Source: an uncultured Oscillibacter sp. (lineage in GTDB: Bacteria; Bacillota; Clostridia; Oscillospirales; Oscillospiraceae). From it: DNA of 64,000 bases. Under the pieces are notes generated by a model. It ran no database searches and was not told where the DNA came from. It saw only the letters and a program-made list of their open reading frames with translations. The position numbers and the translations under genes are program-made. Location of the stretch: the NCBI GenBank assembly GCA_910587705.1, contig CAJUMX010000002.1, positions 124,001 to 188,000 of the forward strand. Reading direction: 5' to 3'. How positions within the stretch are numbered: the first letter of the stretch is position 1; the number at the start of each line of letters is the position of its first letter. Shown piece by piece: positions 32,386 to 40,938 of this stretch.

Positions 32386-32759
32386 GACGCTTCCTCCTTC
32401 ATTTGTTTCTCCGCCCGGAGCCCCCGGACAGTCCTCACAGTGTAAACCACGCTGATCAAAACCCAGCTAACCGCTAGAAACGTGTGAAAGCCGTCCGGCT
32501 CGGTCACAGCCCTATGCGTCTGGACCACGGCCACCACGAGAAACGCCACGGTCATGGAAGGGGTCCACTCGCACTTCTCGTTCCGGCCCGCCCGGTAGTC
32601 CCGGACCCAGGCCCAGCCCTCCCAGGCCGCCAGGGCCAGCAGGCACGCGCCGGTTAGGATGTAGAAGCCAATCTCCTGGTCCCAGGCCGCCCACAGGAAC
32701 AGCGCGCCGCATGCCGCGTACAGAACCGTGTCCACCGCCTTCACCGTCAGGTTTTTCAT
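32382..32759 (-). CDS. Four-helix membrane protein in xpaC-telA operon
   Basis: This 125-residue protein has about four membrane segments (TVLYAACGALFLWAAW, FYILTGACLLALAAW, MTVAFLVVAVVQT, FLAVSWVLISVVYTVRT) and a charged C-terminus. AAGGAGG precedes the ATG. Family not recognised; part of the envelope-stress-type operon. Confidence 0.7.
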   Translation of the reverse strand: MKNLTVKAVDTVLYAACGALFLWAAWDQEIGFYILTGACLLALAAWEGWAWVRDYRAGRNEKCEWTPSMTVAFLVVAVVQTHRAVTEPDGFHTFLAVSWVLISVVYTVRTVRGLRAEKQMKEEAS

Positions 32760-32791
32760 GACGCTGCCTCCTTATTTACATTCCGCGGGGG

Positions 32792-33517
32792 TTATAACTC
32801 CAGATGGATGTCCGTGCCGTCCTCCTGAACCGGGTCCGCTTTCATCTCCGGCTCCGTCAGGCCCTCCCGGGCAAGCAGGGTCTCCATCACCTGGATGTCT
32901 GTGGAGACGTCCAAGGCGTCGGCGCCGTAAAGGGCGTCCAGCTGCTTTTCAAAGGCCCGGACGATGGTTTTCAGCATGTCCTCCACCTTTTCCTTGGTGC
33001 CGTCGATGTTTTCCCCGGAGACACCCGCGCCGCTCATGCGGTCGTAGGTGTTGAGGAGCTTCAAGGTGGTGGGCAGGTAGTAATTCATGAACTTCCGAAT
33101 CTGGGGCAGCTTGTCCGGGTCGTCCCTCACGGCCTGGAAGATCTTTTCGGACACCTGGCTCAACCGCACGATATCGGCGGAGACGCCGGGGTCGGCGATG
33201 TTGTCGTCCAGCCGCTTCATTTCGCTAAGGGCCAGCTTCCCGTCCTTGATCGCCTTGTCCAGCTCCGGGTTTCCGCTGGAGGGCTCCTCCTTGGGCTTTT
33301 CGGGGGCCTTCGGCTCTTCTTTCTTCTCCGCCCCGGCGGACCCGGCTACCGCTCCCCCGCCCTGGCAGATTCCGTTCACCAGCAGGAACACCCCCGCCGA
33401 CACCGCCGCCAGCAGGGCAATGGCCGTATGGGAATACAGGGGCAGGAACAGCCCGCCCAGCAGCCACAGCGCCGCCACGGCGTAAAAAGGGGCGACGGGC
33501 TTTCGTTTGGCCGTCAT
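32792..33517 (-). CDS. xpaC: XpaC-like (5-bromo-4-chloroindolyl phosphate hydrolysis family) protein
   Basis: This 241-residue protein has two N-terminal membrane helices (FYAVAALWLLGGLFLPLYS, AIALLAAVSAGVFLLVNGI), a Lys/Glu/Pro-rich linker and a helical cytosolic domain with the typical FMNYYLPTTLKLLNTYDRM motif. XpaC is regularly encoded next to TelA, as here. First gene of the operon behind a strong promoter. Start 33517 has GGAGG upstream. Confidence 0.88.
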   Translation of the reverse strand: MTAKRKPVAPFYAVAALWLLGGLFLPLYSHTAIALLAAVSAGVFLLVNGICQGGGAVAGSAGAEKKEEPKAPEKPKEEPSSGNPELDKAIKDGKLALSEMKRLDDNIADPGVSADIVRLSQVSEKIFQAVRDDPDKLPQIRKFMNYYLPTTLKLLNTYDRMSGAGVSGENIDGTKEKVEDMLKTIVRAFEKQLDALYGADALDVSTDIQVMETLLAREGLTEPEMKADPVQEDGTDIHLEL

Positions 33518-33557
33518 AGCAGGACCTCCATTCGTCACGCAGTTCATAAGTTAGTAT

Positions 33558-33587
33558 ATTATACTCCCCCAAACGACGGTTGGTCAA
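33558..33587 (-). promoter_or_regulatory. Strong promoter of the xpaC-telA operon
   Basis: On the minus strand a -35 TTGACC (33587-33582), an 18-base spacer and a -10 TATAAT (33563-33558) lie about 40 bases before the xpaC start. Confidence 0.75.
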
Positions 33588-33626
33588 GCGGGGCGGGCAC
33601 AAATTCACAGTAAATTCCAAAAAGGC

Positions 33627-33650
33627 GAAAACGCCCCGCAGGGCGTTTTC
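33627..33650 (-). terminator. Terminator of the DUF6512-like gene
   Basis: The perfect stem GAAAACGCCC / GGGCGTTTTC (33627-33636, 33641-33650) includes the stop codon. Read on the minus strand it is followed by GCCTTTTTGG. Confidence 0.75.
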
Positions 33651-34182
33651 AGGGAATTCCGTAAACTCCCGTCACCGGGTCCCGCCACAGCGGCAAGCTC
33701 ACCGGCCGGAAGGTGCACCACACAAAGCAAAAGGCCAGTCCCCACAGTGCCGCCAGTCCCAAAAGCTGCATCCAGCGGGCGGAGAGCTTCCCCCGGCGGA
33801 GCAGGGCGAAATCCAAGGCAAAGGCCCCCAGGTCCGCCAGGTAAAAAATGGAGATGTCCACCCAGGTGACGTGATAGCCCAGTATCCCGGTGTAGGTATA
33901 GAAAAGCACGGGAATCAGGGCTGCCCCCATCAGGGTGCTGAGAGCCCGGACCGCCAGGAGATTCGGGTAGTTCCGCCCAAGCAGGCAGACCTGCGCCACG
34001 GAGAAGAGGAACAGGGGTACAAAGAGGAGCTTCATGTGCTCCCAGGTGGACTCGTTGACGGCGGAGACACAGGCCGCCAGAAGGCTGCCGCCGCTACACT
34101 CGTAGACAAAGTGGAGGAGCGTCCCCACCGCCCCGGTGAACAAAAAGCCTCCCAGCTCCCAAAAGAACAGCTTCCGCCTCAT
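33649..34182 (-). CDS. DUF6512-like membrane protein
   Basis: This 177-residue protein has six predicted membrane segments, beginning MRRKLFFWELGGFLFTGAVG with the conserved SAVNESTWEHMKLLFVP motif. Function unknown. The start at 34182 is set by GGAGG; the 35-residue upstream extension is low-quality. No co-oriented neighbour within 170 bases. Confidence 0.75.
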   Translation of the reverse strand: MRRKLFFWELGGFLFTGAVGTLLHFVYECSGGSLLAACVSAVNESTWEHMKLLFVPLFLFSVAQVCLLGRNYPNLLAVRALSTLMGAALIPVLFYTYTGILGYHVTWVDISIFYLADLGAFALDFALLRRGKLSARWMQLLGLAALWGLAFCFVWCTFRPVSLPLWRDPVTGVYGIP

Positions 34183-34275
34183 AAATACCAGCCTCCGCCC
34201 GAATGAAGTCGCGGCAGAGCCGCCTCTCCATTCTGTGCGGAGGCTGGAAAAAATATTCTTAGTTGGCAGAAAGCC

Positions 34276-34350
34276 CCGTCGCTTCAATTCGGTCCGCCGC
34301 TGGACAAGCAGAGCGCACGAACGTTCTTTGGATGCTTTCTTTCAAGAAAG
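34276..34350 (-). repeat. 3'-end repeat, copy B (after argS)
   Basis: Lies on the minus strand 2 bases after the argS stop. It contains the same ordered blocks as 29102-29178 (TTTCTTGAAAGAAA, AAAGAAC, GCGCTCT, GTCC.GC, GAAGCGACGG). Confidence 0.6.
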
Positions 34351-34352
34351 TA

Positions 34353-36101
34353 TCACATATGCTCCGGCGCGTCCACGCCGATGAGGGCCAGACCGTTTTT
34401 CAGCACAATTCGGGCATCGTCCGCCAGCCGCAGCCGGGCGGCCGCCAGAGCGGGAGCCTCCTCCCGAATATGGCAGGCCGTGTAGAAGCGGTGGAAGCAG
34501 CCCGCCAGCTCCATCAAATAGCGGTTTACGTGGGAGGGATCGTAGTTCTTTGCCGCAGCCCGGATGGTGTCCGGCCAGGCGGCCAGCTGCTTGATGAGGA
34601 CCTCCTCCGCCTCCTCCGTCAGAAGGCTCAAATCCGCCTCGCCGGGGGCGGGAACCGCTAGACCCTCTCCCGCCAGCTTTTGGGCCAGGGAGCAGATGCG
34701 GGCATGGGCGTACTCCACGTAGTAGATGGGATTTTCGGAATCCTCCCGGACGGCAAGGCCCAGGTCGAAGTCCATCTGGGTGTCCGGCTTGGCGTTGAAG
34801 AACCACCGGGCAGCGTCCACCGGCACCTCGTCCAGCAGGTCCGAGAGGGAGATGGCCTTGCCGGTGCGCTTGCTCATCTTCACCAGCTCTCCGTCCCGGA
34901 GGAGCTTGACAAGCTGCATCAGCACGATGTCCAGCTTTCCGCTGCCGTCCAGGCCCAGGGCGTCCAGGGCCCCTTTCAGCCGGGCCACGTGGCCGTGGTG
35001 GTCCGCGCCCCAGATGTTGATTACCCGGTCGAAGCCTCGGGTCTCGAACTTGTTGCGGTGGTAGGCAATGTCGGCGGCAAAGTAGGTGTAAAAGCCGTTG
35101 GCCCGGCGGAGCACGTCGTCCTTCAGGTCCAGCTTCTCGATGTCCTTTTCCTTCTTCCCCGCTTTCAGCAGGTTCTCCCGCATGATCTGGGCGGTTTTCA
35201 GCCACAGGGCCCCGTCCTTCTCATAGGTCCACCCGGCCTTGGTCAAAAGCTCCGCCGTCTCCGCCACCGCGCCGCTGTTGTGGAGGCTGGACTCATAGAA
35301 CCAGGTGTCGTATTGAATCTTATAGCGCCGGAGGTCCGCCTCCATCTTCGGAAGGTTCACAGACAGGCCGTACTCCGCCATGTCAGCCATCCAGAACTCC
35401 TCCCGGTTTCCACCGGGGAATTCCTCCTCCCCCCGGGCCAGAAAGCCCTTGGCCAGTTCCCGGATGTCGTCTCCCTGGTAGCCGTCCTCCGGGAAGGGGT
35501 GCTCCTCCTCTCCGTAGGTCAGCTGCATGCACCGGGCGTAGATGGACCGGGCAAACTTGTCAATCTGGTGTCCGGCGTCGTTGACGTAGAACTCCCGGCT
35601 GACCTCCGCTCCGCAGGCGGAGAGCACGGAGGCCAGGGTGTCCCCCAGCACACCGCCCCGGGCGTTGCCCATGTGCATGGGGCCGGTGGGGTTGGCGGAG
35701 ACGAACTCCACCATGATTTTCTGCCCCTTCAGGCTGTCGGAGCGGCCGTAGTCCGCCCCCTCGCGCTCCACGGCGGCGCAGACCTCCTCGTACCACTTCC
35801 GGCCCAGCCGGAAGTTCAAAAAGCCCGGCCCGGCAATCTCCGCGGAGGCGAAGTAGCTGCCCTCCAAATCCATGTGGTCCAGCAGAGCCTGGGCAATGGC
35901 CCGGGGCGGCTGGCGCAGAGCCTTGGACGCCGCCAGGGCAAAGGTGGTGGTGAAGTCTCCGTTGGCAGTGTCCCGGGGGACCTCCACCGGGGCGGCGGGA
36001 ACCTCCGCCTGGGGCAGCTTTCCCGCCTCTGTGGCGGCGCGGTAGGCGGCCATGGCCAGGGCCGCTGCCTGGTCCTTGGCGTTTTGTACCATGTTCGTCA
36101 T
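34353..36101 (-). CDS. argS: Arginine--tRNA ligase
   Basis: This 582-residue class-I synthetase has an N-terminal Add-1-type domain and the HIGH-like PTGPMHMGNARGGVLGD. A KMSKRTG loop and the DALRC anticodon-binding domain at the C-terminus (HVNRYLMELAGCFHRFYTAC) follow. It charges tRNA-Arg. Length is normal for bacterial ArgS. Start at 36101 or 36092 (both Met); AGAGGG is upstream. Confidence 0.97.
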   Translation of the reverse strand: MTNMVQNAKDQAAALAMAAYRAATEAGKLPQAEVPAAPVEVPRDTANGDFTTTFALAASKALRQPPRAIAQALLDHMDLEGSYFASAEIAGPGFLNFRLGRKWYEEVCAAVEREGADYGRSDSLKGQKIMVEFVSANPTGPMHMGNARGGVLGDTLASVLSACGAEVSREFYVNDAGHQIDKFARSIYARCMQLTYGEEEHPFPEDGYQGDDIRELAKGFLARGEEEFPGGNREEFWMADMAEYGLSVNLPKMEADLRRYKIQYDTWFYESSLHNSGAVAETAELLTKAGWTYEKDGALWLKTAQIMRENLLKAGKKEKDIEKLDLKDDVLRRANGFYTYFAADIAYHRNKFETRGFDRVINIWGADHHGHVARLKGALDALGLDGSGKLDIVLMQLVKLLRDGELVKMSKRTGKAISLSDLLDEVPVDAARWFFNAKPDTQMDFDLGLAVREDSENPIYYVEYAHARICSLAQKLAGEGLAVPAPGEADLSLLTEEAEEVLIKQLAAWPDTIRAAAKNYDPSHVNRYLMELAGCFHRFYTACHIREEAPALAAARLRLADDARIVLKNGLALIGVDAPEHM

Positions 36102-36131
36102 TGATAAACCCTCTTTCTCGTGTCTTTCGTA

Positions 36132-36602
36132 TCAGGATTGCCCGTTTTCCCGGGCCTCATGCTTTCTTCTCACGCGAATTTTAAAGGCGTTTCGCCCCGT
36201 GGCGGAGTGTTCCACGGAGATGGAGTATCGCAGGTCCATCAGTCCGCCCTGCTCCGTCAGGCTGTGCCGGAGGCGGCTGGTTTGAATGTCAATGGCCAGC
36301 TCGCCGAAGGGGGTCTCGTAAAGAGAGGTGTGCTGCTTTCCCTCCTCAAAAACCATCTGGGAGTTCACGCTCCCCGTCCGGCTCAAAATCACCTGAGGCC
36401 CCCGGACCTCGAAGGTGGTGGTAGTGCCCTCCAGGCCGGTGAGCGCGGTCTCCTGATAGGAGAGGAGAAGCCCCCCCTCCCCTGTGGGCGTCAGGGTGCC
36501 CTCGGTCATCAGCTCAACGCCGTCGGGCTCCATGCCCTCAAAATGCTGCTCCGACCGGATGGTCAGCAGAACGGGCAGCGCCCTTGTCTCAATACTGGTC
36601 AA
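36132..36602 (-). CDS. DUF1934 protein (YwiB-like), TTG start
   Basis: This 156-residue beta-barrel-type protein of the DUF1934 family has an N-terminal LLTIRSEQHFEG and GLLLSYQETALTGLEGTTTT, and a C-terminal RYSISVEHS. In Firmicutes it is commonly upstream of argS (ywiB-argS), as here. The start is a TTG at 36602 with GGAGG 7 bases upstream inside the murI 3' end, giving a 14-base overlap; the longer frame to 36761 is a murI shadow. Confidence 0.82.
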   Translation of the reverse strand: MTSIETRALPVLLTIRSEQHFEGMEPDGVELMTEGTLTPTGEGGLLLSYQETALTGLEGTTTTFEVRGPQVILSRTGSVNSQMVFEEGKQHTSLYETPFGELAIDIQTSRLRHSLTEQGGLMDLRYSISVEHSATGRNAFKIRVRRKHEARENGQS

Positions 36603-37404
36603 TATCGATCCTCCGTGCCATATGATGAATATTTTCCTGCAAAAACAATGAGGCCACGCCCTCGAAATCCTCCGCCCGGTCGCTGACGTAAAACTCAGCT
36701 TCTCCCCGGTCCTCCGCCGGAGCCCGGAGACCCTGGGCGGTGAGCAAGCGCTTGAGCTCAAAGGCAGACTCCTCCCCGGCGGAAACCAGGGTCACCCCCG
36801 GGCCGCAGACGGCGGAAAGAACTTCCTCCAGCAGCGGATAATGGGTGCAGCCCAAAATCAGAGTGTCCACCCCCCACTCCAGCAGCGGAGTTAGGTACTC
36901 CCGGGCTACGGTCTCGATCACCACGTCCCCAGGTCGGAACCGGCCATTCTCCACCAGGGGCACAAACAGCGGACAGGGCCGGCAGAGGACCTCCACATCT
37001 GGGTCCAGTCGCCGCAGCGTCGCCTCGTAGGCGCCGGAGCGGACAGAGGCCAGGGTGGCAATCATGCCCACCCGGCGGTTTTTCGTCACCGCCAGAGCCC
37101 GGCGACAGGTGGGCTCCACCACGCCCACGATAGGCAGCTCGTTCTCTTCCTGGAGCACATCCAAAGAGGTGGTGGAAATAGTGCCGCAGGCGATGAGCAC
37201 CGCTTTGAGGTCAAAGGACCGGAGAAAGCGCAAGTCCTGCCGAGCATATTTCAAAAGGGTCTCCCGGGAACGCCCTCCATAGGGTACCCGGGCGGTGTCG
37301 CCGAAGTAAATCAAATTCTCCTCCGGCAGAATACGCCGCAGGACCCGCACCGCCGTCAGGCCCCCCAGGCCGGAGTCAAACACGCCGATGGGGCGCGTAT
37401 CCAT
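36589..37404 (-). CDS. murI: Glutamate racemase
   Basis: This 271-residue protein has PIGVFDSGLGGLTAVRVL, IYFGDTARVPYGGRS, the first catalytic Cys in LIACGTISTTSLD (with the ACGT variant seen in clostridia instead of ACNT) and the second in LGCTHYPLL. It makes D-glutamate for peptidoglycan. It starts at 37404 with GAGGAG and has its own promoter. Confidence 0.95.
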   Translation of the reverse strand: MDTRPIGVFDSGLGGLTAVRVLRRILPEENLIYFGDTARVPYGGRSRETLLKYARQDLRFLRSFDLKAVLIACGTISTTSLDVLQEENELPIVGVVEPTCRRALAVTKNRRVGMIATLASVRSGAYEATLRRLDPDVEVLCRPCPLFVPLVENGRFRPGDVVIETVAREYLTPLLEWGVDTLILGCTHYPLLEEVLSAVCGPGVTLVSAGEESAFELKRLLTAQGLRAPAEDRGEAEFYVSDRAEDFEGVASLFLQENIHHMARRIDIDQY

Positions 37405-37470
37405 TGCCGTCACTCCTCTCGTCCGGAAGCCGCAGTCCAGCTCCCGAACACAAATCACTCTGAGTTATGT

Positions 37471-37499
37471 ATTATACTATGAGAGGCCCTTCGCCGCAA
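37471..37499 (-). promoter_or_regulatory. Promoter of the murI-DUF1934-argS operon
   Basis: On the minus strand a -35 TTGCGG (37499-37494), 17 bases, and a -10 TATAAT (37476-37471). Confidence 0.7.
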
Positions 37500-37553
37500 G
37501 ACAGATTTTAGTCTTTCTGCCCTCTTTTTTATGTGGAATTTCTCTGAAACTTC

Positions 37554-37562
37554 TGTTATAAT
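37554..37562 (+). promoter_or_regulatory. Extended -10 promoter of the orphan gene
   Basis: TGTTATAAT is a consensus extended -10 element; no good -35 is seen at 17 bases. Confidence 0.5.
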
Positions 37563-37776
37563 CATGCCGTGTACGAAAAGCAAGGAAGCACGGATTCAAG
37601 TGGCGTGCGGAGAATTGTGTCAAAAACTTCTTTTAGCAAGGGAGAAAACCACGGAAGTCCTGCGGATTTTAACATTTTTTGACGCAGATGGGAACACATT
37701 TACGACGGGGATACGCACGCTGTGACTGATTCGGTGGTTTCTCAACTGCCATTGGCGCTTTGAGGAGGGGCTGTTC

Positions 37777-38190
37777 ATGAAAATCGAGCTGACGGAACGG
37801 CAATACCGTTACCTGTTGGACCTGGTTTACATAGGCAACTGGGTTCTCAATTCCACCCGGGAGGATGACCGTATCCAAGAGTACGATCAGGTGGAAAGCC
37901 TGATTTTCTCTCACTGTCTCCGCCACGGCATGGGGAAGCTGGTGGAGCTGTACCAGGGGGATCTGATTCCCTCACGGGCCTTTGCCAACGGCGGCATCCA
38001 CGAAGCCATTGAAAATTATGAGGACGTGGTTTTTTATGAGATTCTGGCGGAGGAGCTGGCCCTGCGGGACCTGGACGGCGAGCCCCTGACCCGGGAGAAC
38101 TACGGGGCCTTGATGGAACGGATCGACACGTACCTGGATGAGTTCGATGAGCATGGAACGGAGCATATCTCCATTGATCTTGATGAATAG
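37777..38190 (+). CDS. Hypothetical protein with long leader
   Basis: This 137-residue acidic, helical cytosolic protein (MKIELTERQYRYLLDLVYIG, IFSHCLRHGMGKLVELYQ, IENYEDVVFYEILAEELA) is not recognised. GAGGAGGGG precedes the ATG. It stands alone between murI and the glycan locus, with a terminator behind it. Confidence 0.7.
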   Translation: MKIELTERQYRYLLDLVYIGNWVLNSTREDDRIQEYDQVESLIFSHCLRHGMGKLVELYQGDLIPSRAFANGGIHEAIENYEDVVFYEILAEELALRDLDGEPLTRENYGALMERIDTYLDEFDEHGTEHISIDLDE

Positions 38191-38209
38191 GTCCAAGTTT
38201 TGAACGGAG

Positions 38210-38238
38210 AAAAAGGAGCGGCTTTGCCGCTCCTTTTT
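38210..38238. terminator. Bidirectional terminator at the end of the glycan locus
   Basis: The perfect 12-bp stem AAAAAGGAGCGG / CCGCTCCTTTTT (38210-38221, 38227-38238) has a CTTTG loop. T-runs on both strands fit termination of both the orphan gene and the ~25 kb minus-strand locus. Confidence 0.88.
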
Positions 38239-38331
38239 GCTGTTTTGGCACTGCGCTCCGGCGATAAGAAAATCCCTGCCGACCCGTTTTACGGAAGCAG
38301 GCCGTAAAAGTTCCGCTCCGGTTTTCACGGC

Positions 38332-39291
38332 TCAAATTCGGATTCTCTCGGTCATAACCTCCTGGTTCATGCGTTCCAGCATCTGGACACACTCTGCCGC
38401 ATATTGGCCCACTGCCGTCTCCTCGGACATCTGAACCCCGTAAACGCCGGACTTCATAATCTCGTACAGAGCCTCTATCTCCCCAATGGTGGGAATTGGC
38501 TTGGTCTCCATATTTTTCAGGACCTGCGTGGCCAAAAAAACTTTTACGTCAAAGTACAGCGCCTTATCAATAATATATCTCTGGAACCGGGGAATCTTCT
38601 CAATTCCAATTTCGGTGGACAGGTCTCCACGGTCCACCAGAATATACTTTACCAGCGGCAGAATCTCATTGATATTTTCCACTGCGTCAATTGTCTCTAC
38701 CTTGGAAATTACTTGGGTCCCCTCGCCAATGAGCGCCTTGGCCTCTTTTACATTCTCCGGCGTACGAACGAAAGAAAGTCCCACATACTCCAGCTTGTAC
38801 TGGTTGGCAAGCCGGATTAATTGCCGGTCCTTCTCAAATAAAAACGGTATATCCTTGTGGATACCACGCACATGAACGCCTTTATTGCTAATCAGCACGC
38901 CGCTGGACTTGGACAAAAACACAATCTTTTCACTGTCCGCGGACACCACCTCAAACTCGAATACACTGTCATTGGCCCATGCCACCATACCTGGCTTCAA
39001 ATGCCGGTAAAAATCCGGATAGTTAAATTGAGACGACAATAGCGTAAAGGTTTTCCCTTTTTCCAGCTGGATACCTACGGAAATATTGGCTGTCCGCACC
39101 TTATTTCCCGGTAAATCCATTAAAATATCCGCGCCGGGAATCTGTCCGCGAATATTTTGGATACTCCGCTCAATCTCAGAAACGGTCCCATGTGCTCCAT
39201 TGATGCGATAGATATTCTTACCGCTGTGTACCTGACTCAGGGGAACCTCCCCCGCCAGCGCGGGTCCGGTGGTCAAAATGTACTTCTGCAT
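38332..39291 (-). CDS. Truncated pyruvate-kinase-like protein lacking the C-terminal domain
   Basis: This 319-residue protein is a pyruvate kinase barrel without the ~130-150-residue allosteric C domain. The catalytic landmarks are present: YRINGAHGT (Arg, Asn, His), DLPGNKVRT, SFVRTPENV, ISKVETIDAV (Lys and Glu of the KxE motif), VDRGDL and ATQVLKNM. PEP/ADP chemistry is therefore plausible, but its position in a surface-glycan locus beside ATP sulfurylase and APS kinase argues against a glycolytic role. I infer a PEP-linked kinase acting on another substrate. Last gene before the terminator. Confidence 0.8.
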   Translation of the reverse strand: MQKYILTTGPALAGEVPLSQVHSGKNIYRINGAHGTVSEIERSIQNIRGQIPGADILMDLPGNKVRTANISVGIQLEKGKTFTLLSSQFNYPDFYRHLKPGMVAWANDSVFEFEVVSADSEKIVFLSKSSGVLISNKGVHVRGIHKDIPFLFEKDRQLIRLANQYKLEYVGLSFVRTPENVKEAKALIGEGTQVISKVETIDAVENINEILPLVKYILVDRGDLSTEIGIEKIPRFQRYIIDKALYFDVKVFLATQVLKNMETKPIPTIGEIEALYEIMKSGVYGVQMSEETAVGQYAAECVQMLERMNQEVMTERIRI

Positions 39292-39304
39292 ACTGCCTTC
39301 CTCC

Positions 39305-40573
39305 TTAACTTGCTTTCGTCAATTTCACAAAGATGCTATCGTCCTTCTTTTGCTGATAGCGAAGCCAATACCCCGCAATCAACGAAGAGAGCATGGTGGT
39401 GAGAATCAGCACGGTGAAAAACTCAACACTGATAATCCGGTAGGAATAAGCTACCGTAGCCAACACAATTCCGGGGCCTCCCCGGGCGTTCATCGTTACG
39501 GCAAAATTTATAATCACCGGTTTTCTCAAATCTGTGACCAGCAGCGTCAGCGCCGTCCCAAGTCCTTCCAGCCCAAAGGCAATGGCAAAAAACAGGGCAA
39601 ACCGGCCCAGTGAAAAATTGTGGATCAAATTTAACTGAATCCCCACCAACGCGAAATAAATAGGGACAAACAGCGAAAAGGAAAAATTGGCTACAGCCTC
39701 CATCCGCCCCGCGGCGTCCGGATCGTTTTGAGAAACCGCCTTTACAATATAGCCAATCAAAAAGGCGGAATACATCAGATTGATTCCGAAATGGTAAAGC
39801 GCGGCCGAAACCAGCAGCAAAGCAATGAAGCTGACGGTATAAAAATCTGTGGGTCTCGGCGTTTTGCTGTACCCGCTGCGTACATGGTCGCTGACCAACT
39901 TGGCCGCCGCAAACATGCCCAACGTAAACACGATCACAAGCAGCATATCCACCAGGTCAATCGTTCCCGTAGACGCCATCCGCGTGGCCACATTCAGCAA
40001 AATCCACAGGCACAGGTCCTGAAACGTTGACACGGTTAAAACCGTATTTGCAAAGCGTGTGTTCATGATTCCCATATCAAAAAAAATCTTTGAAATTACA
40101 GGAATTGAGGTAATCGCCACGCCAATCATGAACACCAGCAAAAAAGAAACTGCATTCCCTTTTTCCCCAATGAAGTGCTCCCGAAACAGGCCGGCAAAAG
40201 GAAGCGCGGCCAGCATAGGCAAAATCGTTGCTCCGGTAAACACGCAGCCAATGATTTTCCCATTCTCGCGGTCCAGTTCTATGCGGGTGTTGAACCCGGA
40301 CGAAAACATCAGGAACAAAAGGCCCAGCTGGTAAAAAAGGTTCAGCACCTTCCCCTCCTCAGGATACGACTGGAAAATGCCCGTCATCAAATCCGGATAA
40401 AAGTGATACAGAAACGTGCCGCCAAAAAGCATTCCTCCGGTGATCTCTCCCACAACCTTGGGGGCTCGGATTGCTTCCATCAGCTTTCCGCAGCCATAAG
40501 CTCCCGCCAGCAAAAACGCCAGGGCCAAAAAGGTCGCGATAATTTCATGTTCAGCGAGTGTCTCCAGTGTCAT
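39305..40573 (-). CDS. Cation:proton antiporter (CPA2/Kef-type membrane domain)
   Basis: This 422-residue protein has about 12 membrane helices (FLALAFLLAGAYGCGKLM, GEITGGMLFGGTFLYHF, GLLFLMFSSGFNTRIELD). It contains only the transport domain; the chain ends soon after the last helix with no RCK/TrkA-N regulatory domain. Its link to the glycan locus is unexplained; pH or ion control, or transport of an anion, are possibilities. GGAGG precedes the ATG. Confidence 0.85.
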   Translation of the reverse strand: MTLETLAEHEIIATFLALAFLLAGAYGCGKLMEAIRAPKVVGEITGGMLFGGTFLYHFYPDLMTGIFQSYPEEGKVLNLFYQLGLLFLMFSSGFNTRIELDRENGKIIGCVFTGATILPMLAALPFAGLFREHFIGEKGNAVSFLLVFMIGVAITSIPVISKIFFDMGIMNTRFANTVLTVSTFQDLCLWILLNVATRMASTGTIDLVDMLLVIVFTLGMFAAAKLVSDHVRSGYSKTPRPTDFYTVSFIALLLVSAALYHFGINLMYSAFLIGYIVKAVSQNDPDAAGRMEAVANFSFSLFVPIYFALVGIQLNLIHNFSLGRFALFFAIAFGLEGLGTALTLLVTDLRKPVIINFAVTMNARGGPGIVLATVAYSYRIISVEFFTVLILTTMLSSLIAGYWLRYQQKKDDSIFVKLTKAS

Positions 40574-40684
40574 AGTTCTGCCTCCTTGCTATTGCTGACA
40601 TAAGTTTAGCAAAGAAGCCCCTTCTCTTCAAGCGATCTGCTTTCAGTTTAGCCGCGTTCCAAGAAAGTGCGAAAACAACCGCTT

Positions 40685-40930
40685 CTATCTTGCCTGGATA
40701 ATCTTATAAATTCTGGAGATACTCAATTCATATTTCCGCGCCAGGTCCGTTACCTCATATTTTCCGCTGAAAAAATCATCCTTAATCTGCATATTGCGCT
40801 CTTCAATGTCCGTAAACTTCCCATTTGCAGGAAAGTATACCGTTGATCCGGCCAAAAGCTCCATAACGGCTTCATAGGATTCGCTGCCCAAGAGCTCCCG
40901 GAGTTTTTTCAATGCCAGTTTCGAATTCAT
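40685..40930 (-). CDS. Mor-like helix-turn-helix protein
   Basis: This 81-residue protein has an N-terminal helical part (LALKKLRELLGSESYEAVME) and a C-terminal HTH of the Mor/C type (DLARKYELSISRIYKIIQ). Such proteins are usually phage or mobile-element regulators. ATG at 40930 follows the sat stop directly; a TTG at 40942 is an alternative. It may regulate the locus, or be a relic. Confidence 0.65.
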   Translation of the reverse strand: MNSKLALKKLRELLGSESYEAVMELLAGSTVYFPANGKFTDIEERNMQIKDDFFSGKYEVTDLARKYELSISRIYKIIQAR

Positions 40931-40938
40931 GCCGCCGC

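Larger units (their letters stand above)
37405..37776. other. Intergenic region with divergent promoters for murI and an orphan gene
   Basis: These 372 bases contain the murI promoter (minus, 37471-37499) and an extended -10 promoter on the plus strand (TGTTATAAT, 37554-37562). The latter leaves a leader of about 205 bases before the next gene. I see no clear RNA structure or coding ORF in it. Confidence 0.6.

Noticed and set aside
37531..37725. Plus-strand ORF of 64 codons in the murI-orphan intergenic region
   Set aside because: Its usable ATG lies at the predicted transcription start with no ribosome site, and the protein has no recognisable features.
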